From Clostridia bacterium (GTDB lineage Bacteria; Bacillota; Clostridia; UBA1381): DNA of 64,000 bases. Shown here piece after piece: positions 54,326 to 62,759 of this stretch (within the stretch, counting starts at the first letter, position 1; each line of letters begins with the position of its first letter). The translations under genes were made by a program, and so were the position numbers. The DNA lies in assembly GCA_017935675.1 (NCBI GenBank), contig JAGBHE010000003.1, positions 1 to 64,000 on the forward strand, in the 5' to 3' direction. The notes beneath the pieces were generated by a model. That model searched no databases and had not been told where the DNA came from. It worked only from the letters and a program-made list of their open reading frames with translations.

Positions 54326-54940
54326 TCAGTCTGAATTGTCATGCAGTCTTTTGCTTAAATGCCTTGACAATATCGCTAAAGACGTTGACATGTTTTCCTG
54401 CTGAACTATAATGTCCGCAGGCACATTAAGATGTATCGGGGCAAAATTCCATACAGCAAGAATACCGCAGGAAATCAGCCTGTCGCATATCTCCTGGGCA
54501 CAGTATGCAGGAGTTGTAATAATAGCAATCCTGATCTTGAGCCTTTTGCAGAGATTTTCAAGGCGGTCAATATGAAATACCTTTTTCTCATCAACAACAA
54601 GCGGATTGCTGTCAAAGCCGGCAACTATATTCAAGCCGTATTCTTTAAATCCCTCATATTTCATAAGCGCACCGCCGAGATTTCCGACGCCCACAAGCAC
54701 AGCATCATTTGCATCATTGTAGCCGAGAGCGTTTTCAATATCTCTGACAAGCTCCGTCTTCACATACCCAACCTTTGGCCTGCCTGCGGTGCTTATCTGG
54801 GCAAGATCCTTCCGCACCTGAACATGGTTAAGACCGAGACTGGCGGCAATTGAGGTTGCCGAAATATGCACGGTATCAGCAGGAAGCGCTTTTAAACAAT
54901 TCAGATATTGAGGAAGTCTTTCAAGTGTCTGTTTTGTCAA
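54326..54940 (-). CDS. rex: Redox-sensing transcriptional repressor Rex
   Basis: This 204-residue NADH/NAD-responsive repressor has an N-terminal winged helix (ISATSIAASLGLNHVQVRKDL) and a Rossmann domain with VGVGNLGGAL and the C-terminal swapped helix. In Clostridia Rex represses adhE, hydrogenase and butyrate genes until NADH rises. Here it lies directly upstream of adhE on the same strand, so it is probably a regulator of the neighbouring redox genes. No exact TTGTTAA-type operator could be seen near adhE. Confidence 0.95.
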   Translation of the reverse strand: MTKQTLERLPQYLNCLKALPADTVHISATSIAASLGLNHVQVRKDLAQISTAGRPKVGYVKTELVRDIENALGYNDANDAVLVGVGNLGGALMKYEGFKEYGLNIVAGFDSNPLVVDEKKVFHIDRLENLCKRLKIRIAIITTPAYCAQEICDRLISCGILAVWNFAPIHLNVPADIIVQQENMSTSLAILSRHLSKRLHDNSD

Positions 54941-54987
54941 ATAAATCCCTCCCTGTCTGTTTAATGTTTTGCCTCTTTACATGTTAT

Positions 54988-55016
54988 ACTATACCATACT
55001 TTTTTGTATATGTCAA
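54988..55016 (-). promoter_or_regulatory. Promoter of rex
   Basis: Minus strand: TTGACA (55011-55016), 17-bp spacer, TATAGT (54988-54993), about 48 bp before the rex start codon. Confidence 0.8.
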
Positions 55017-55024
55017 GATACAAA

Positions 55025-55060
55025 AATGTTATATCGATATTCCAATATCAATATAACATT
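55025..55060. promoter_or_regulatory. 36-bp palindrome upstream of rex
   Basis: Two 17-bp arms around a CC centre differ at one position; the outer word is AATGTTATAT...ATATAACATT. It lies 8 bp upstream of the rex -35 box and between two divergent promoters, so it may be an operator. Confidence 0.55.
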
Positions 55061-55153
55061 ATCTATTAAACATAAAAGTGCACAGATTTGTATTCTCAGA
55101 ATTAGACACTGTGACTAATATTTTTTGGTGACAAAAAAATTTTTTTTTATAGC

Positions 55154-55182
55154 TTGAAACAAAAAAATATCTGTGGTATTAT
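55154..55182 (+). promoter_or_regulatory. Promoter of the serine hydrolase gene
   Basis: TTGAAA (55154-55159), 17-bp spacer, TATTAT (55177-55182). Its position rules out translation starts upstream of about 55190. Confidence 0.65.
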
Positions 55183-55201
55183 AGCCGTTGAGGTGATAAA
55201 G

Positions 55202-56377
55202 TTGGATTTTACATATTTAAAGGATTTTATGGACAAAATGGCAGCGGAGAGAACCCCCGGCTGCGCAATAAGTGTTTTCAAGGAAGGCAGAGAGGTTTTC
55301 CGGTATGCCTCCGGTTATTCCTCGCTTGAAAAAAAGACACCGATGACGGGTGATGAATTTCTCAATATTTATTCTTGCTCAAAGGTCACAACCGTAACCG
55401 CGGCTTTGCAGCTTCTGGAAAAGGGTGTGTTTCTTCTTACCGATCCGCTTTACGAATACATTCCCGAGTTTCGTGACATGTACATAAAGGATGATGAGGG
55501 GAATATTATTAAAGCAAAAAAACCTATAACCATACGCAATCTTTTTACAATGACGGCAGGTTTTACATACGATTTTAACTCTGAGGCTTTTAAAAAGGCA
55601 AGAGAGCTTACAGGCGGGAGAATGGAAACAACAGAGGTAATAAAATGCCTTGCGTCAGACCCGCTTTCATTTGAACCCGGCACGCAATGGCAGTACAGCC
55701 TGTGCCATGACGTTCTTGCCGGTCTTGTCAGTGCAATTACAGGCATGCCCTTCAGAGACTATGTGCGTAAAAACATTTTTGAACCTCTTGGTATGACAAG
55801 GTCTTTTTATCATAATGATTCCGTCAGGGAAAAAATGGCTGAGCAATACATTTTTGTGCCGGAGGGTCAGACTACCGATATGGATATTGTCGAGGCTCAG
55901 AAATGCGGGAACGCATCTGACGGCACGTTTATAAACTGCGGTAAGGACGTATCCCACGTTATAGGTCCCGAATATGACAGCGGAGGAGCCGGAATAACCA
56001 CAGTCACAGACGATTATGCAAAGCTTACCGCAGCCCTTGCAGACATGGGTCTCGGTCTGACCGGAGAACGCATTCTTGCTCCCGGCACCGTTGAGCTTAT
56101 GAGGACAAATCAGCTTAATGATAAACAGCTGAAAAGTATGACATGGCAGCAGCTCAGAGGCTACGGCTACGGTCTCGGCGTCCGCACACTTATGGACAAA
56201 GCAAAAAGCGGCTCAACAGGCTCAGTCGGAGAATTCGGCTGGGGAGGAGCTGCGGGAGCCACTGTTCTTATTGACCCTTCACTGAGGCTCGGCGTATTCT
56301 TTACTCAGCATGCATTAAATCCGAGAGAAGAATATTATCAGCCGAGACTTCGGAATGTAATTTATGCATGCATATGA
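55202..56377 (+). CDS. Beta-lactamase-family (class C-like) serine hydrolase
   Basis: 391 residues. TTG 55202 is chosen because GAGGTG lies 6 nt upstream and earlier codons overlap the promoter. The SxxK nucleophile motif is SCSKVTT. The Tyr motif appears as YSLCHD where YxN is usual, and the third motif is replaced by GWGGAAG. There is no signal peptide. These changes argue for an esterase or peptidase-like hydrolase (EstB type) rather than an antibiotic beta-lactamase. It is a single-gene unit. Confidence 0.78.
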   Translation: MDFTYLKDFMDKMAAERTPGCAISVFKEGREVFRYASGYSSLEKKTPMTGDEFLNIYSCSKVTTVTAALQLLEKGVFLLTDPLYEYIPEFRDMYIKDDEGNIIKAKKPITIRNLFTMTAGFTYDFNSEAFKKARELTGGRMETTEVIKCLASDPLSFEPGTQWQYSLCHDVLAGLVSAITGMPFRDYVRKNIFEPLGMTRSFYHNDSVREKMAEQYIFVPEGQTTDMDIVEAQKCGNASDGTFINCGKDVSHVIGPEYDSGGAGITTVTDDYAKLTAALADMGLGLTGERILAPGTVELMRTNQLNDKQLKSMTWQQLRGYGYGLGVRTLMDKAKSGSTGSVGEFGWGGAAGATVLIDPSLRLGVFFTQHALNPREEYYQPRLRNVIYACI

Positions 56378-56467
56378 AATTATTTTTTATCGGAAAATTT
56401 ATGCACACTTTTAAAACTGTTTCATAATATATATCAAACAAACAATTCATCACCGGAGGTGATACAT

Positions 56468-56653
56468 ATGGCATGCTGCAAGAAGTTTCACGGCATAGAC
56501 ATTTCCCTGCTCACCTGCAAGGTGTTCGGTATACTGACATTCTCCTTCTGCCTCGGAACGGTAGTCGGTATGTTTATGCCGATTGCATTGGTTGCGGTAA
56601 TTGAAACCATACTGCTTGTGCTGCTGGCATATTTTTGCCTGTTCAGATGGTAA
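56468..56653 (+). CDS. Small cysteine-containing membrane protein of unknown function
   Basis: This 61-residue protein begins at ATG 56468 behind GGAGGTGATAC, a very strong ribosome site. After a short Cys-Cys-Lys-Lys start there are two hydrophobic helices (GILTFSFCLGTVVGMFMPIALV and IETILLVLLAYFCLF). No family is recognised. A strong hairpin follows, and spoVM comes 190 bp later. Confidence 0.6.
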   Translation: MACCKKFHGIDISLLTCKVFGILTFSFCLGTVVGMFMPIALVAVIETILLVLLAYFCLFRW

Positions 56654-56659
56654 AAATGG

Positions 56660-56690
56660 GTAATTGTAAAACCAAAGGTTTTACAATTAC
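56660..56690 (+). other. Perfect 14-bp hairpin after the small membrane protein gene
   Basis: GTAATTGTAAAACC and its complement surround AAA; no T-run follows. The next 150 bp are A/T-rich with recurring AATGCAAAATT-type words like those near the tRNA at 36.0 kb, and no gene. Confidence 0.55.
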
Positions 56691-56842
56691 AATGAAAAAT
56701 GCAAAATTTAGAATGCAAAATTGTGGTTGAAAAACTGCGTTTTTCTTAAATAAAGGAAATGCGCAAGAACATTTACAAAATTCCGAATTATGCATTTTGC
56801 AATTGCCTACAGGTGGTAAAAAATATGAAAGGATATGGTATT

Positions 56843-56911
56843 ATGAAAATCATGGTTTTTAAGCTTCCGAAAGCGTTGTCTGGAATTGTAAAGAGCATTT
56901 TCAGAATGTAG
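56843..56911 (+). CDS. spoVM: Stage V sporulation protein M (spore coat anchor peptide)
   Basis: This 22-residue peptide begins MKIMVFKLPKALSGIVKSIF, matching the known SpoVM layout MK....KLPK.L.GIV. Pro is at position 9, as in Bacillus subtilis, with an amphipathic helix after it. SpoVM senses membrane curvature on the forespore and anchors SpoIVA, the base of the spore coat. The ribosome site is AAAGGA about 10 nt upstream, and a perfect bidirectional terminator follows 4 bases after the stop. Too short for most gene finders; its presence supports a sporulating lineage. Confidence 0.85.
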   Translation: MKIMVFKLPKALSGIVKSIFRM

Positions 56912-56914
56912 GCG

Positions 56915-56962
56915 AAAAAACGAGCGGTCTTTGGAATCATCTCCAAAGACCGCTCGTTTTTT
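56915..56962. terminator. Bidirectional terminator between spoVM and yycI-like gene
   Basis: A 21-bp perfect stem (AAAAAACGAGCGGTCTTTGG and complement) around ATCATC, with T-runs on both strands. It serves spoVM from the left and the yycI-like gene, whose stop lies at its edge, from the right. Confidence 0.9.
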
Positions 56963-57728
56963 ATTCCACATAATATGTGCTTCCGTCAGAGGTGTGTATT
57001 TCCCAAGCCGCCCTCAGGAACTCATTTTTAACCTTGTAGCCCAGAGTCATTCCGGTAATCTCAGTGCCGTTTGCGGTATCTGCAAGGGCAAGCTCTGCCA
57101 GAGCCGAGCACGGTGACTGAGGTAATATGGAATTCTCGCCTCCGTAAAATTTCATGGGCACCGTTTCAATTTTATATTCGGAGCCTGATACCGTAAATTT
57201 TATACGCGCATCAAATACGCTTCTGCCCTTGAATTCCGGAACAAAGGTAATCTGCCAGCCGCCGTCCTTTTCATAAACATGAGCCGACATATCGCCCTCC
57301 GAAAGCCCGAAGCTGTCCAGCAGCTTCTTTGTACGTCCTGCAGCGTTATCCGGAGTAAGTCCATCAAGCTCCGCACTGTTTCCTTCTATTATAATAGAGG
57401 AATCCCTGAAGGTGAGGGTTATTCCGTTAGCCGAATACGTATTGCCCACCGGGCTTTCCGCATCATTTCCGAGAATGCTTTGCACAAATGCTTCCCTGTC
57501 GGCCGCCGGATAGTTTACACGCGCACCGGCTATCGCGCGAGCTTTCTTTCTGAGCAGCTCTCCGGGCACGGTTATATTGTTTTTTTCAAGCAAAAGCTCT
57601 GTCTGCTGAAGCTCAACCTTCGTTATGCCCACATGGCGCAGCGGATAATACGTCCATACGAACATTATAATCCACAGCAGCAATATAAACACCGACAAGG
57701 TTATGCTTGTTCTTTTAAAAAGCTTCAT
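56961..57728 (-). CDS. YycI-like regulator of the WalK kinase
   Basis: 255 residues: one N-terminal transmembrane helix (ITLSVFILLLWIIMFVWTYY) and an extracytoplasmic beta-rich region. Location directly after walK, overall length and the single-anchor layout fit YycI, which binds WalK at the membrane and restrains it in Firmicutes. YycH, its usual partner, is absent. Sequence similarity is only partly convincing, so the assignment leans on synteny. Confidence 0.72.
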   Translation of the reverse strand: MKLFKRTSITLSVFILLLWIIMFVWTYYPLRHVGITKVELQQTELLLEKNNITVPGELLRKKARAIAGARVNYPAADREAFVQSILGNDAESPVGNTYSANGITLTFRDSSIIIEGNSAELDGLTPDNAAGRTKKLLDSFGLSEGDMSAHVYEKDGGWQITFVPEFKGRSVFDARIKFTVSGSEYKIETVPMKFYGGENSILPQSPCSALAELALADTANGTEITGMTLGYKVKNEFLRAAWEIHTSDGSTYYVE

Positions 57729-57729
57729 T

Positions 57730-59556
57730 TCAGCTTGCGGCTACGGGTATGGTTATGCTTACCTCCGTACCCTTGCCTGCCTCACTTGTAATTTTTATTT
57801 TTCCCTTAAACGCGGTTTCAATAGTCTGCTTCGCGATAGCAAGACCCAGACCCGTACCTCCCGTATCACGGGAACGCGCTTTATCAACCCGGTAAAACCT
57901 GTCGTAGATATGAGGCAGGTTTTCCTCCGGAATACCGATACCGTTATCGGCAACCTTAATGCATATATCGTTGTAAACCTTACTGGAATATATATCGATT
58001 CGTCCGCCCTCCTGAGTGTACTTGACAGCGTTTCCGACTATGTTTATAATAACACGCTCAAGAGCGTCGGGATCTCCGACAATCAGAGGAACATCGTTTA
58101 TTGGGCTGTAGCAAAGGGTCTGATCCTTTTTCTTAGCAGAAAAGCGCAGTCTTTCCGTAACAGCTTCAATCAGACTCCGCACGTCAATTTCCTCCGGAAT
58201 CTTATATGAATTTTGTTTATTGTCAAGAGAGGAAAGAGTCAGCAGATCACTTATAAGCCTTGCCATTCTGTCCGCTTCTGCGGCAATAACCCCGAGAAAT
58301 CTTGTCATGAACTCTCCGCTTGCCCCGGCGCTGTCAAGCAGGGTTTCGGCGTAGGATTTGATTGTGGTTATGGGCGTCCGCAGCTCATGGGACACATCAG
58401 CCACAAATACGCGGCGTGACTGTTCAAGCTTCTCCTGCTTTGTAATATCATGAAGAACCACGACAATACCTGCAGTTTTATTATTAAGACTGAAAGTTTT
58501 AAAATTCATCACAACAGATCTTTCCTTATCTATTGTAATGCTTCTTTCGATATCACCCTCAGGCTTCATATACAAAAGATCGCCGATTGTTATATTTGCA
58601 TTTATCTCCTTAAAAAAGCTGTCAAACTGAATATCGTCAAGATAGTTTCTGCCGAGGAGCCTTTTTGCTTCGCTGTTGCAATGAATAAGCCTGCCCTCGG
58701 TATTAAAAGCCAAAAGTCCGTCGGTCATGGCTTGAAGAATTGTTTCAAGCTTTGTTTTTTCGTTCTTAACCTCGGTATTTGTAGCATCAATGTTATGTGC
58801 CATATGCATCAATGATTCAGACAGCTCGGAAAGCTCATCGCTTCCGGCAATATCTGTTTTTGCACTGAGATTTCCATCTGCAAGCTGCTTTGCCCATTCA
58901 TTCATCCGCTTAAGGGGCACTGTAACCGAGCCTGCAAGATATCCTCCCGCAACAACAGAAAGAATTACGGCTAAAACAAGACACCGGAGGTAAAGAAAAA
59001 GTATATCCTTTACACCGTTAAACAGCTTGTCTCCCGTATCTTTTATATACACTATGCTTTCGCCGCTATTGAGCGCAAGCGCATAATCACTGTACTTTTG
59101 CACAAGGGAGGTAGAAATGCCTATATTCCCGTTAGCAGCCGCCATAACAGCCGCGGTTTTCTCAACTCCCTCATCAAGCACCCATGCGCTCGTGCAGTAT
59201 ATCGGTGTGCCGGAGGCGTCAAGAATACACATAAACCGCGACGAATTTATCCCAAGCTCGCCCGAATGAGCCCATACGGCATCATATATTTTCTTTGTAT
59301 TGTCCGACTCAACCGTACTTATGGTCATATCCGTGCTGTCAGCGCTTTCAACAGTATAGTCAACAGCCTCCGCCATAGCCGACAGCCCTCTGATAAAGTC
59401 TTCGGTAAAAATAGTGTTTACGGTGTTTTCAAAATCCTGCTTTTCACCGTAAATCATGGAAGCGATATGCAAAAAGCATACAACCGACATTATGGCGGTT
59501 ATGCACAAAGCGAACATTATTGCAAGCTTCCATTTTATGCTTTTAAAATTTTTCAA
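57730..59556 (-). CDS. walK: Sensor histidine kinase WalK
   Basis: 608 residues. Two transmembrane helices (~12-32 and ~188-210) enclose an extracellular sensor domain, followed by HAMP, a PAS domain (ILQAMTDGLLAFNTEGRLIHCN) and the kinase core. The phospho-accepting His is residue 390 in DVSHELRTPITTIKSYAE, and the ATP-binding boxes are NIVGNAVKYT, DNGIGIPEE and GGTGLGLAI. WalRK controls cell-wall metabolism and is the essential two-component system of low-GC Firmicutes. It abuts walR and the yycI-like gene. Confidence 0.9.
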   Translation of the reverse strand: MKNFKSIKWKLAIMFALCITAIMSVVCFLHIASMIYGEKQDFENTVNTIFTEDFIRGLSAMAEAVDYTVESADSTDMTISTVESDNTKKIYDAVWAHSGELGINSSRFMCILDASGTPIYCTSAWVLDEGVEKTAAVMAAANGNIGISTSLVQKYSDYALALNSGESIVYIKDTGDKLFNGVKDILFLYLRCLVLAVILSVVAGGYLAGSVTVPLKRMNEWAKQLADGNLSAKTDIAGSDELSELSESLMHMAHNIDATNTEVKNEKTKLETILQAMTDGLLAFNTEGRLIHCNSEAKRLLGRNYLDDIQFDSFFKEINANITIGDLLYMKPEGDIERSITIDKERSVVMNFKTFSLNNKTAGIVVVLHDITKQEKLEQSRRVFVADVSHELRTPITTIKSYAETLLDSAGASGEFMTRFLGVIAAEADRMARLISDLLTLSSLDNKQNSYKIPEEIDVRSLIEAVTERLRFSAKKKDQTLCYSPINDVPLIVGDPDALERVIINIVGNAVKYTQEGGRIDIYSSKVYNDICIKVADNGIGIPEENLPHIYDRFYRVDKARSRDTGGTGLGLAIAKQTIETAFKGKIKITSEAGKGTEVSITIPVAAS

Positions 59557-59559
59557 AGC

Positions 59560-60276
59560 TTATCCCTCTATTTTATTGAAATAATAGCCTATTCCGCGCT
59601 TTGTAATAATGTACTTCGGCACACTGGGATCGTCTTCGATTTTCTCACGCAAACGCCTTACCGTAACATCAACCGTTCGCACATCACCGTAATATTCATA
59701 GCCCCAGACATTTTCAAGGAGCTTTTCACGGGAGAAAATTTTATCCGGCTGAGTTGCAAGAAACTTCAAAAGCTCAAATTCACGGAGAGTAATATCTATC
59801 ACCTTTCCGTTTTTAACAGCCTCATATCTTTCAGCGTTAATCATAAGATCTCCGGACTGGATTATATTTGCGGGCTGACCTTTCTGACCGGGGTCAGGCT
59901 CCTGCTGTGCCGTTACTCTGCGAAGATTTGCCTTTACACGTGCAGTCAGCTCTCTTATTGAAAATGGCTTCGTCATGTAATCATCCGCACCGAGTTCAAG
60001 CCCCAGCACCTTATCAAGCTCCTCTTCACGGGCAGTAAGCATTATAATCGGAACCTGAGAATGCTCCTCCCTTATTTTTCTGCAAACCTCATAACCATCC
60101 ATCTGCGGCAGCATAACATCAAGCAGAATAAGGTTCGGCTCTCCGGTAAGAGCAAGCTCAAGACCTGTAGCACCGTCATAAGCCTCAAGCGTCTCATAGC
60201 CTTCTTTTTTTAAATTGAATTTCAGGATATCGACTATATGCTGTTCATCTTCGATGATCAGGATTTTTCTTGCCAT
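59560..60276 (-). CDS. walR: Response regulator WalR (OmpR family)
   Basis: 238 residues from ATG 60276, which follows AAAGGA; a longer frame upstream has no support. The receiver domain has the phospho-acceptor Asp 53 (NLILLDVMLPQMDGYE) and TAREEE; the C-terminal winged helix has TLREFELLKFLATQPDKIFSRE and VDVTVRRLREKIE. It pairs with WalK, encoded 3 bp downstream, to control autolysin and cell-wall genes. Confidence 0.93.
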   Translation of the reverse strand: MARKILIIEDEQHIVDILKFNLKKEGYETLEAYDGATGLELALTGEPNLILLDVMLPQMDGYEVCRKIREEHSQVPIIMLTAREEELDKVLGLELGADDYMTKPFSIRELTARVKANLRRVTAQQEPDPGQKGQPANIIQSGDLMINAERYEAVKNGKVIDITLREFELLKFLATQPDKIFSREKLLENVWGYEYYGDVRTVDVTVRRLREKIEDDPSVPKYIITKRGIGYYFNKIEG

Positions 60277-60476
60277 TAATATCAATTCCTTTCGGTATAA
60301 ATAATTCGGACTGCCGCTGCTTGTCCTCCGTAAGCTTCGTAAGAAAGCAGGACACATAATCTCATTTTCTATTTTACCAGAAAGCTACAAGAATTTCAAG
60401 AGTATTTTACAAAAATATTATATTTTTTTATCAATTTCGTAAGTATTTATAAAAACATAATACTCAAAACCATGTA

Positions 60477-61760
60477 TTACCATACAAAATCAAACTCCAA
60501 ATCGCCTATGCGTACAGTCTGTCCCTCCTGTATGCCTTTCTCTACAAGCTCGTCTATCACGCCCTTGCGGACAAGTGCGCGCTGAAAATACTGCAATGAT
60601 TCCCTGTCTGAGAAATTCACACTGCCGCCGACAGCTTCAATCCATGAGCCTGATATTACAAATGCCCCGTCATCAGACCTTGAAATTTCAAAGCCTTTAT
60701 CGGCGGAGATATCATATATATCCTCAAAGGGAATGGGATCAGGCTCAAATTCCTTTACAGGCGGAAGCTTTGTAAGCTCCGTGTAAACATGCTTCATAAG
60801 CTCATCTACACCCTTTCCCGTAGCGGCGGAAATAGGAAACACCTCATATCCTTCTTTTTCCGCAAACTCAAGAAAGCTTTCATATGCCTCACTGTCCTGG
60901 ATAATATCCGTCTTGTTTGCGGCAATTATCTGAGGACGTTCCTCAAGCTCCATATCGTACCTTGAAAGCTCTTCGTTTATAGTCTTAAAGTCCTCCGCAG
61001 GATTCCTGCCCTCAATTCCGGAAACGTCAACAACGTGTATAAGGAGCCTGGTTCTTTCTATATGGCGCAGGAACTCATGTCCAAGTCCGACTCCCTCGCT
61101 TGCACCCTCGATAATACCGGGTATATCGGCCAGCACAAAGCTCATATGCTCCCCGACTGAACATACACCGAGATTCGGCTCAAGAGTAGTAAAGTGATAA
61201 TTTGCGATTTTCGGGTCAGCCTTGGTTGTTTTTGAAAGTATTGTGGATTTCCCCACGTTCGGGAACCCGACAAGACCTACATCCGCAATCAGCTTAAGCT
61301 CAAGAATAACCATTCTTTCCTCACCGGCACGGCCGTTTTTCGCAAAATTCGGCGTCTGTCTCGTCGGCGTTGAAAAATGACTGTTGCCCCAGCCTCCGTT
61401 TCCGCCGCGGGCAAGCACAATTTCCTGTTCCTCCCCCGACATATCGGCAATGAGCCGGTTTGATTCCGCGTCGCGTATCAGCGTACCGCAGGGTACATAT
61501 ATAATAATATCCCTGCCGTTTTTGCCGCGCTGACGCTTCCCGAAGCCGTCGCCGCCGTTTTCCGCAACGTATTTTCTTTTGTATTTGAAATCCATAAGAG
61601 TGGTAAGCCCCATATCTGTTCTGAACACCACGTTTCCGCCGCGTCCGCCGTCTCCTCCGTCAGGTCCGCCCGCAGCTACATACTTTTCCCTGTGAAAGGA
61701 AATAGAGCCGTTGCCTCCGTTTCCTGCTTTAATAAAAATCCTCGCTTTATCTACAAACAT
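60477..61760 (-). CDS. obgE: GTPase ObgE
   Basis: This 427-residue ribosome-assembly GTPase has the glycine-rich Obg fold at its N-terminus (AGNGGNGSISFHREKYVAAGGPDGGDGG). The G domain (GFPNVGKST, DIPGIIEGA, NKTD) and the C-terminal OCT domain follow. It takes part in 50S maturation and stress signalling and is encoded beside the L21 and L27 genes in many bacteria, as here. Confidence 0.97.
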   Translation of the reverse strand: MFVDKARIFIKAGNGGNGSISFHREKYVAAGGPDGGDGGRGGNVVFRTDMGLTTLMDFKYKRKYVAENGGDGFGKRQRGKNGRDIIIYVPCGTLIRDAESNRLIADMSGEEQEIVLARGGNGGWGNSHFSTPTRQTPNFAKNGRAGEERMVILELKLIADVGLVGFPNVGKSTILSKTTKADPKIANYHFTTLEPNLGVCSVGEHMSFVLADIPGIIEGASEGVGLGHEFLRHIERTRLLIHVVDVSGIEGRNPAEDFKTINEELSRYDMELEERPQIIAANKTDIIQDSEAYESFLEFAEKEGYEVFPISAATGKGVDELMKHVYTELTKLPPVKEFEPDPIPFEDIYDISADKGFEISRSDDGAFVISGSWIEAVGGSVNFSDRESLQYFQRALVRKGVIDELVEKGIQEGQTVRIGDLEFDFVW

Positions 61761-61784
61761 AGCATGCCTCCATTTAAAACAATA

Positions 61785-61808
61785 GGGCTGTCAATACCTT
61801 GACAGCCC
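61785..61808 (-). terminator. Hairpin between rpmA and obgE
   Basis: GGGCTGTCAA and TTGACAGCCC pair around a 4-nt loop; on the minus strand a T-rich stretch (TATTGTTTT) follows. It is probably an attenuator lowering obgE relative to rpmA. Confidence 0.6.
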
Positions 61809-61822
61809 CTTATCCGGTCAAC

Positions 61823-62077
61823 TTAAGCGGAATAAACACTGCACTGTGTCTTATCCCTGCCCTTTCTTTCAAACTTAACCTTTCCGTCGATTAATGCGAA
61901 CAGCGTATCGTCGCTGCCTTTACCAACATTAACTCCCGGATGAATCTTTGTACCTCTCTGTCTTACGAGAATATTTCCGGCTAATACAAACTGACCGTCC
62001 GCTCTTTTAGCTCCCAGTCTTTTACTTTCGCTGTCGCGTCCGTTTTTTGTACTACCCATACCTTTCTTATGAGCCAT
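61823..62077 (-). CDS. rpmA: 50S ribosomal protein L27
   Basis: This 84-residue protein starts [16 protein letters not shown] and contains QRGTKIHPG, the standard L27 pattern. It lacks the N-terminal extension that many Firmicutes carry and cleave with the protease Prp, and no prp gene lies between rplU and rpmA. The N-terminal tail after Met should therefore reach the peptidyl-transferase centre without processing. Confidence 0.97.
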   Translation of the reverse strand: MAHKKGMGSTKNGRDSESKRLGAKRADGQFVLAGNILVRQRGTKIHPGVNVGKGSDDTLFALIDGKVKFERKGRDKTQCSVYSA

Positions 62078-62116
62078 GAATTAACACCTCTGCTTTCTGT
62101 GATAAAAATACACGGA

Positions 62117-62428
62117 TTAACCGTTGATTTTTGTTATTTCAATCTTTGTAAAGGGTTGTCTGTGACCCTTTTTACGTCTGTAATTCTTTTTTCTCTTCAT
62201 TTTGAAAACGTAAATCTTCTTTGATTTTCCGTTTTTGAGAACCTTTGCTTCAACGGTAGCACCTTCAACCACCGGAGTTCCGACAGTTACCTTTTCACCG
62301 TCGCCGACGATAAGAACCTTATCAAAGGTTACGCTTTCGCCCTCCTCAGTACCGAGCTTTTCAACAAACAGTGTATCGCCCTCTGAAACCTTGTACTGCT
62401 TTCCGCCTGTTACAATTACTGCGTACAT
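62117..62428 (-). CDS. rplU: 50S ribosomal protein L21
   Basis: This 103-residue protein has the family start [18 protein letters not shown] and the end [19 protein letters not shown]. It binds 23S rRNA, and the gene order rplU-rpmA-obgE is widespread. An AGGAGG site precedes the start. A leader of ~78 nt lies between its promoter and the start, and may contain an L21-type autoregulatory leader, which I could not confirm. Confidence 0.97.
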   Translation of the reverse strand: MYAVIVTGGKQYKVSEGDTLFVEKLGTEEGESVTFDKVLIVGDGEKVTVGTPVVEGATVEAKVLKNGKSKKIYVFKMKRKKNYRRKKGHRQPFTKIEITKING

Positions 62429-62512
62429 GTAAACACCTCCTGAAATTTTTATGGAGACTCGCTATTGAGGCAGCAAATGCTTTAAAAGCCTGTTCTATGC
62501 GGTCACTGTTTA

Positions 62513-62541
62513 ATTATATCAGAAAAAAGCACCTGCGTCAA
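62513..62541 (-). promoter_or_regulatory. Promoter of the rplU-rpmA-obgE operon
   Basis: Minus strand: TTGACG (62536-62541), 17-bp spacer, TATAAT (62513-62518), about 85 bp before rplU. Confidence 0.8.
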
Positions 62542-62759
62542 TATTTTAATTATAAAAAACATCTTTTTGTTGAATATGCTGTGATAAAACACATTTATGT
62601 CAAAGCGTACCTGTTTATATTTTCTCCCGTTCGTTAAAAAATAATAGGTCTGAAGCATTGCCGAATTGTAGGAAATATAGATTTTTTCAAAAATGTATTT
62701 ATATTTTCATAAAAGGAGTGTATAATGAGGTTATATATATTAACGAAAGGATGTTTTAT

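Noticed and set aside
59098..59961. 287-codon plus-strand frame opposite walK and walR
   Set aside because: Spans two well-supported minus-strand genes; no start signals or domain features.
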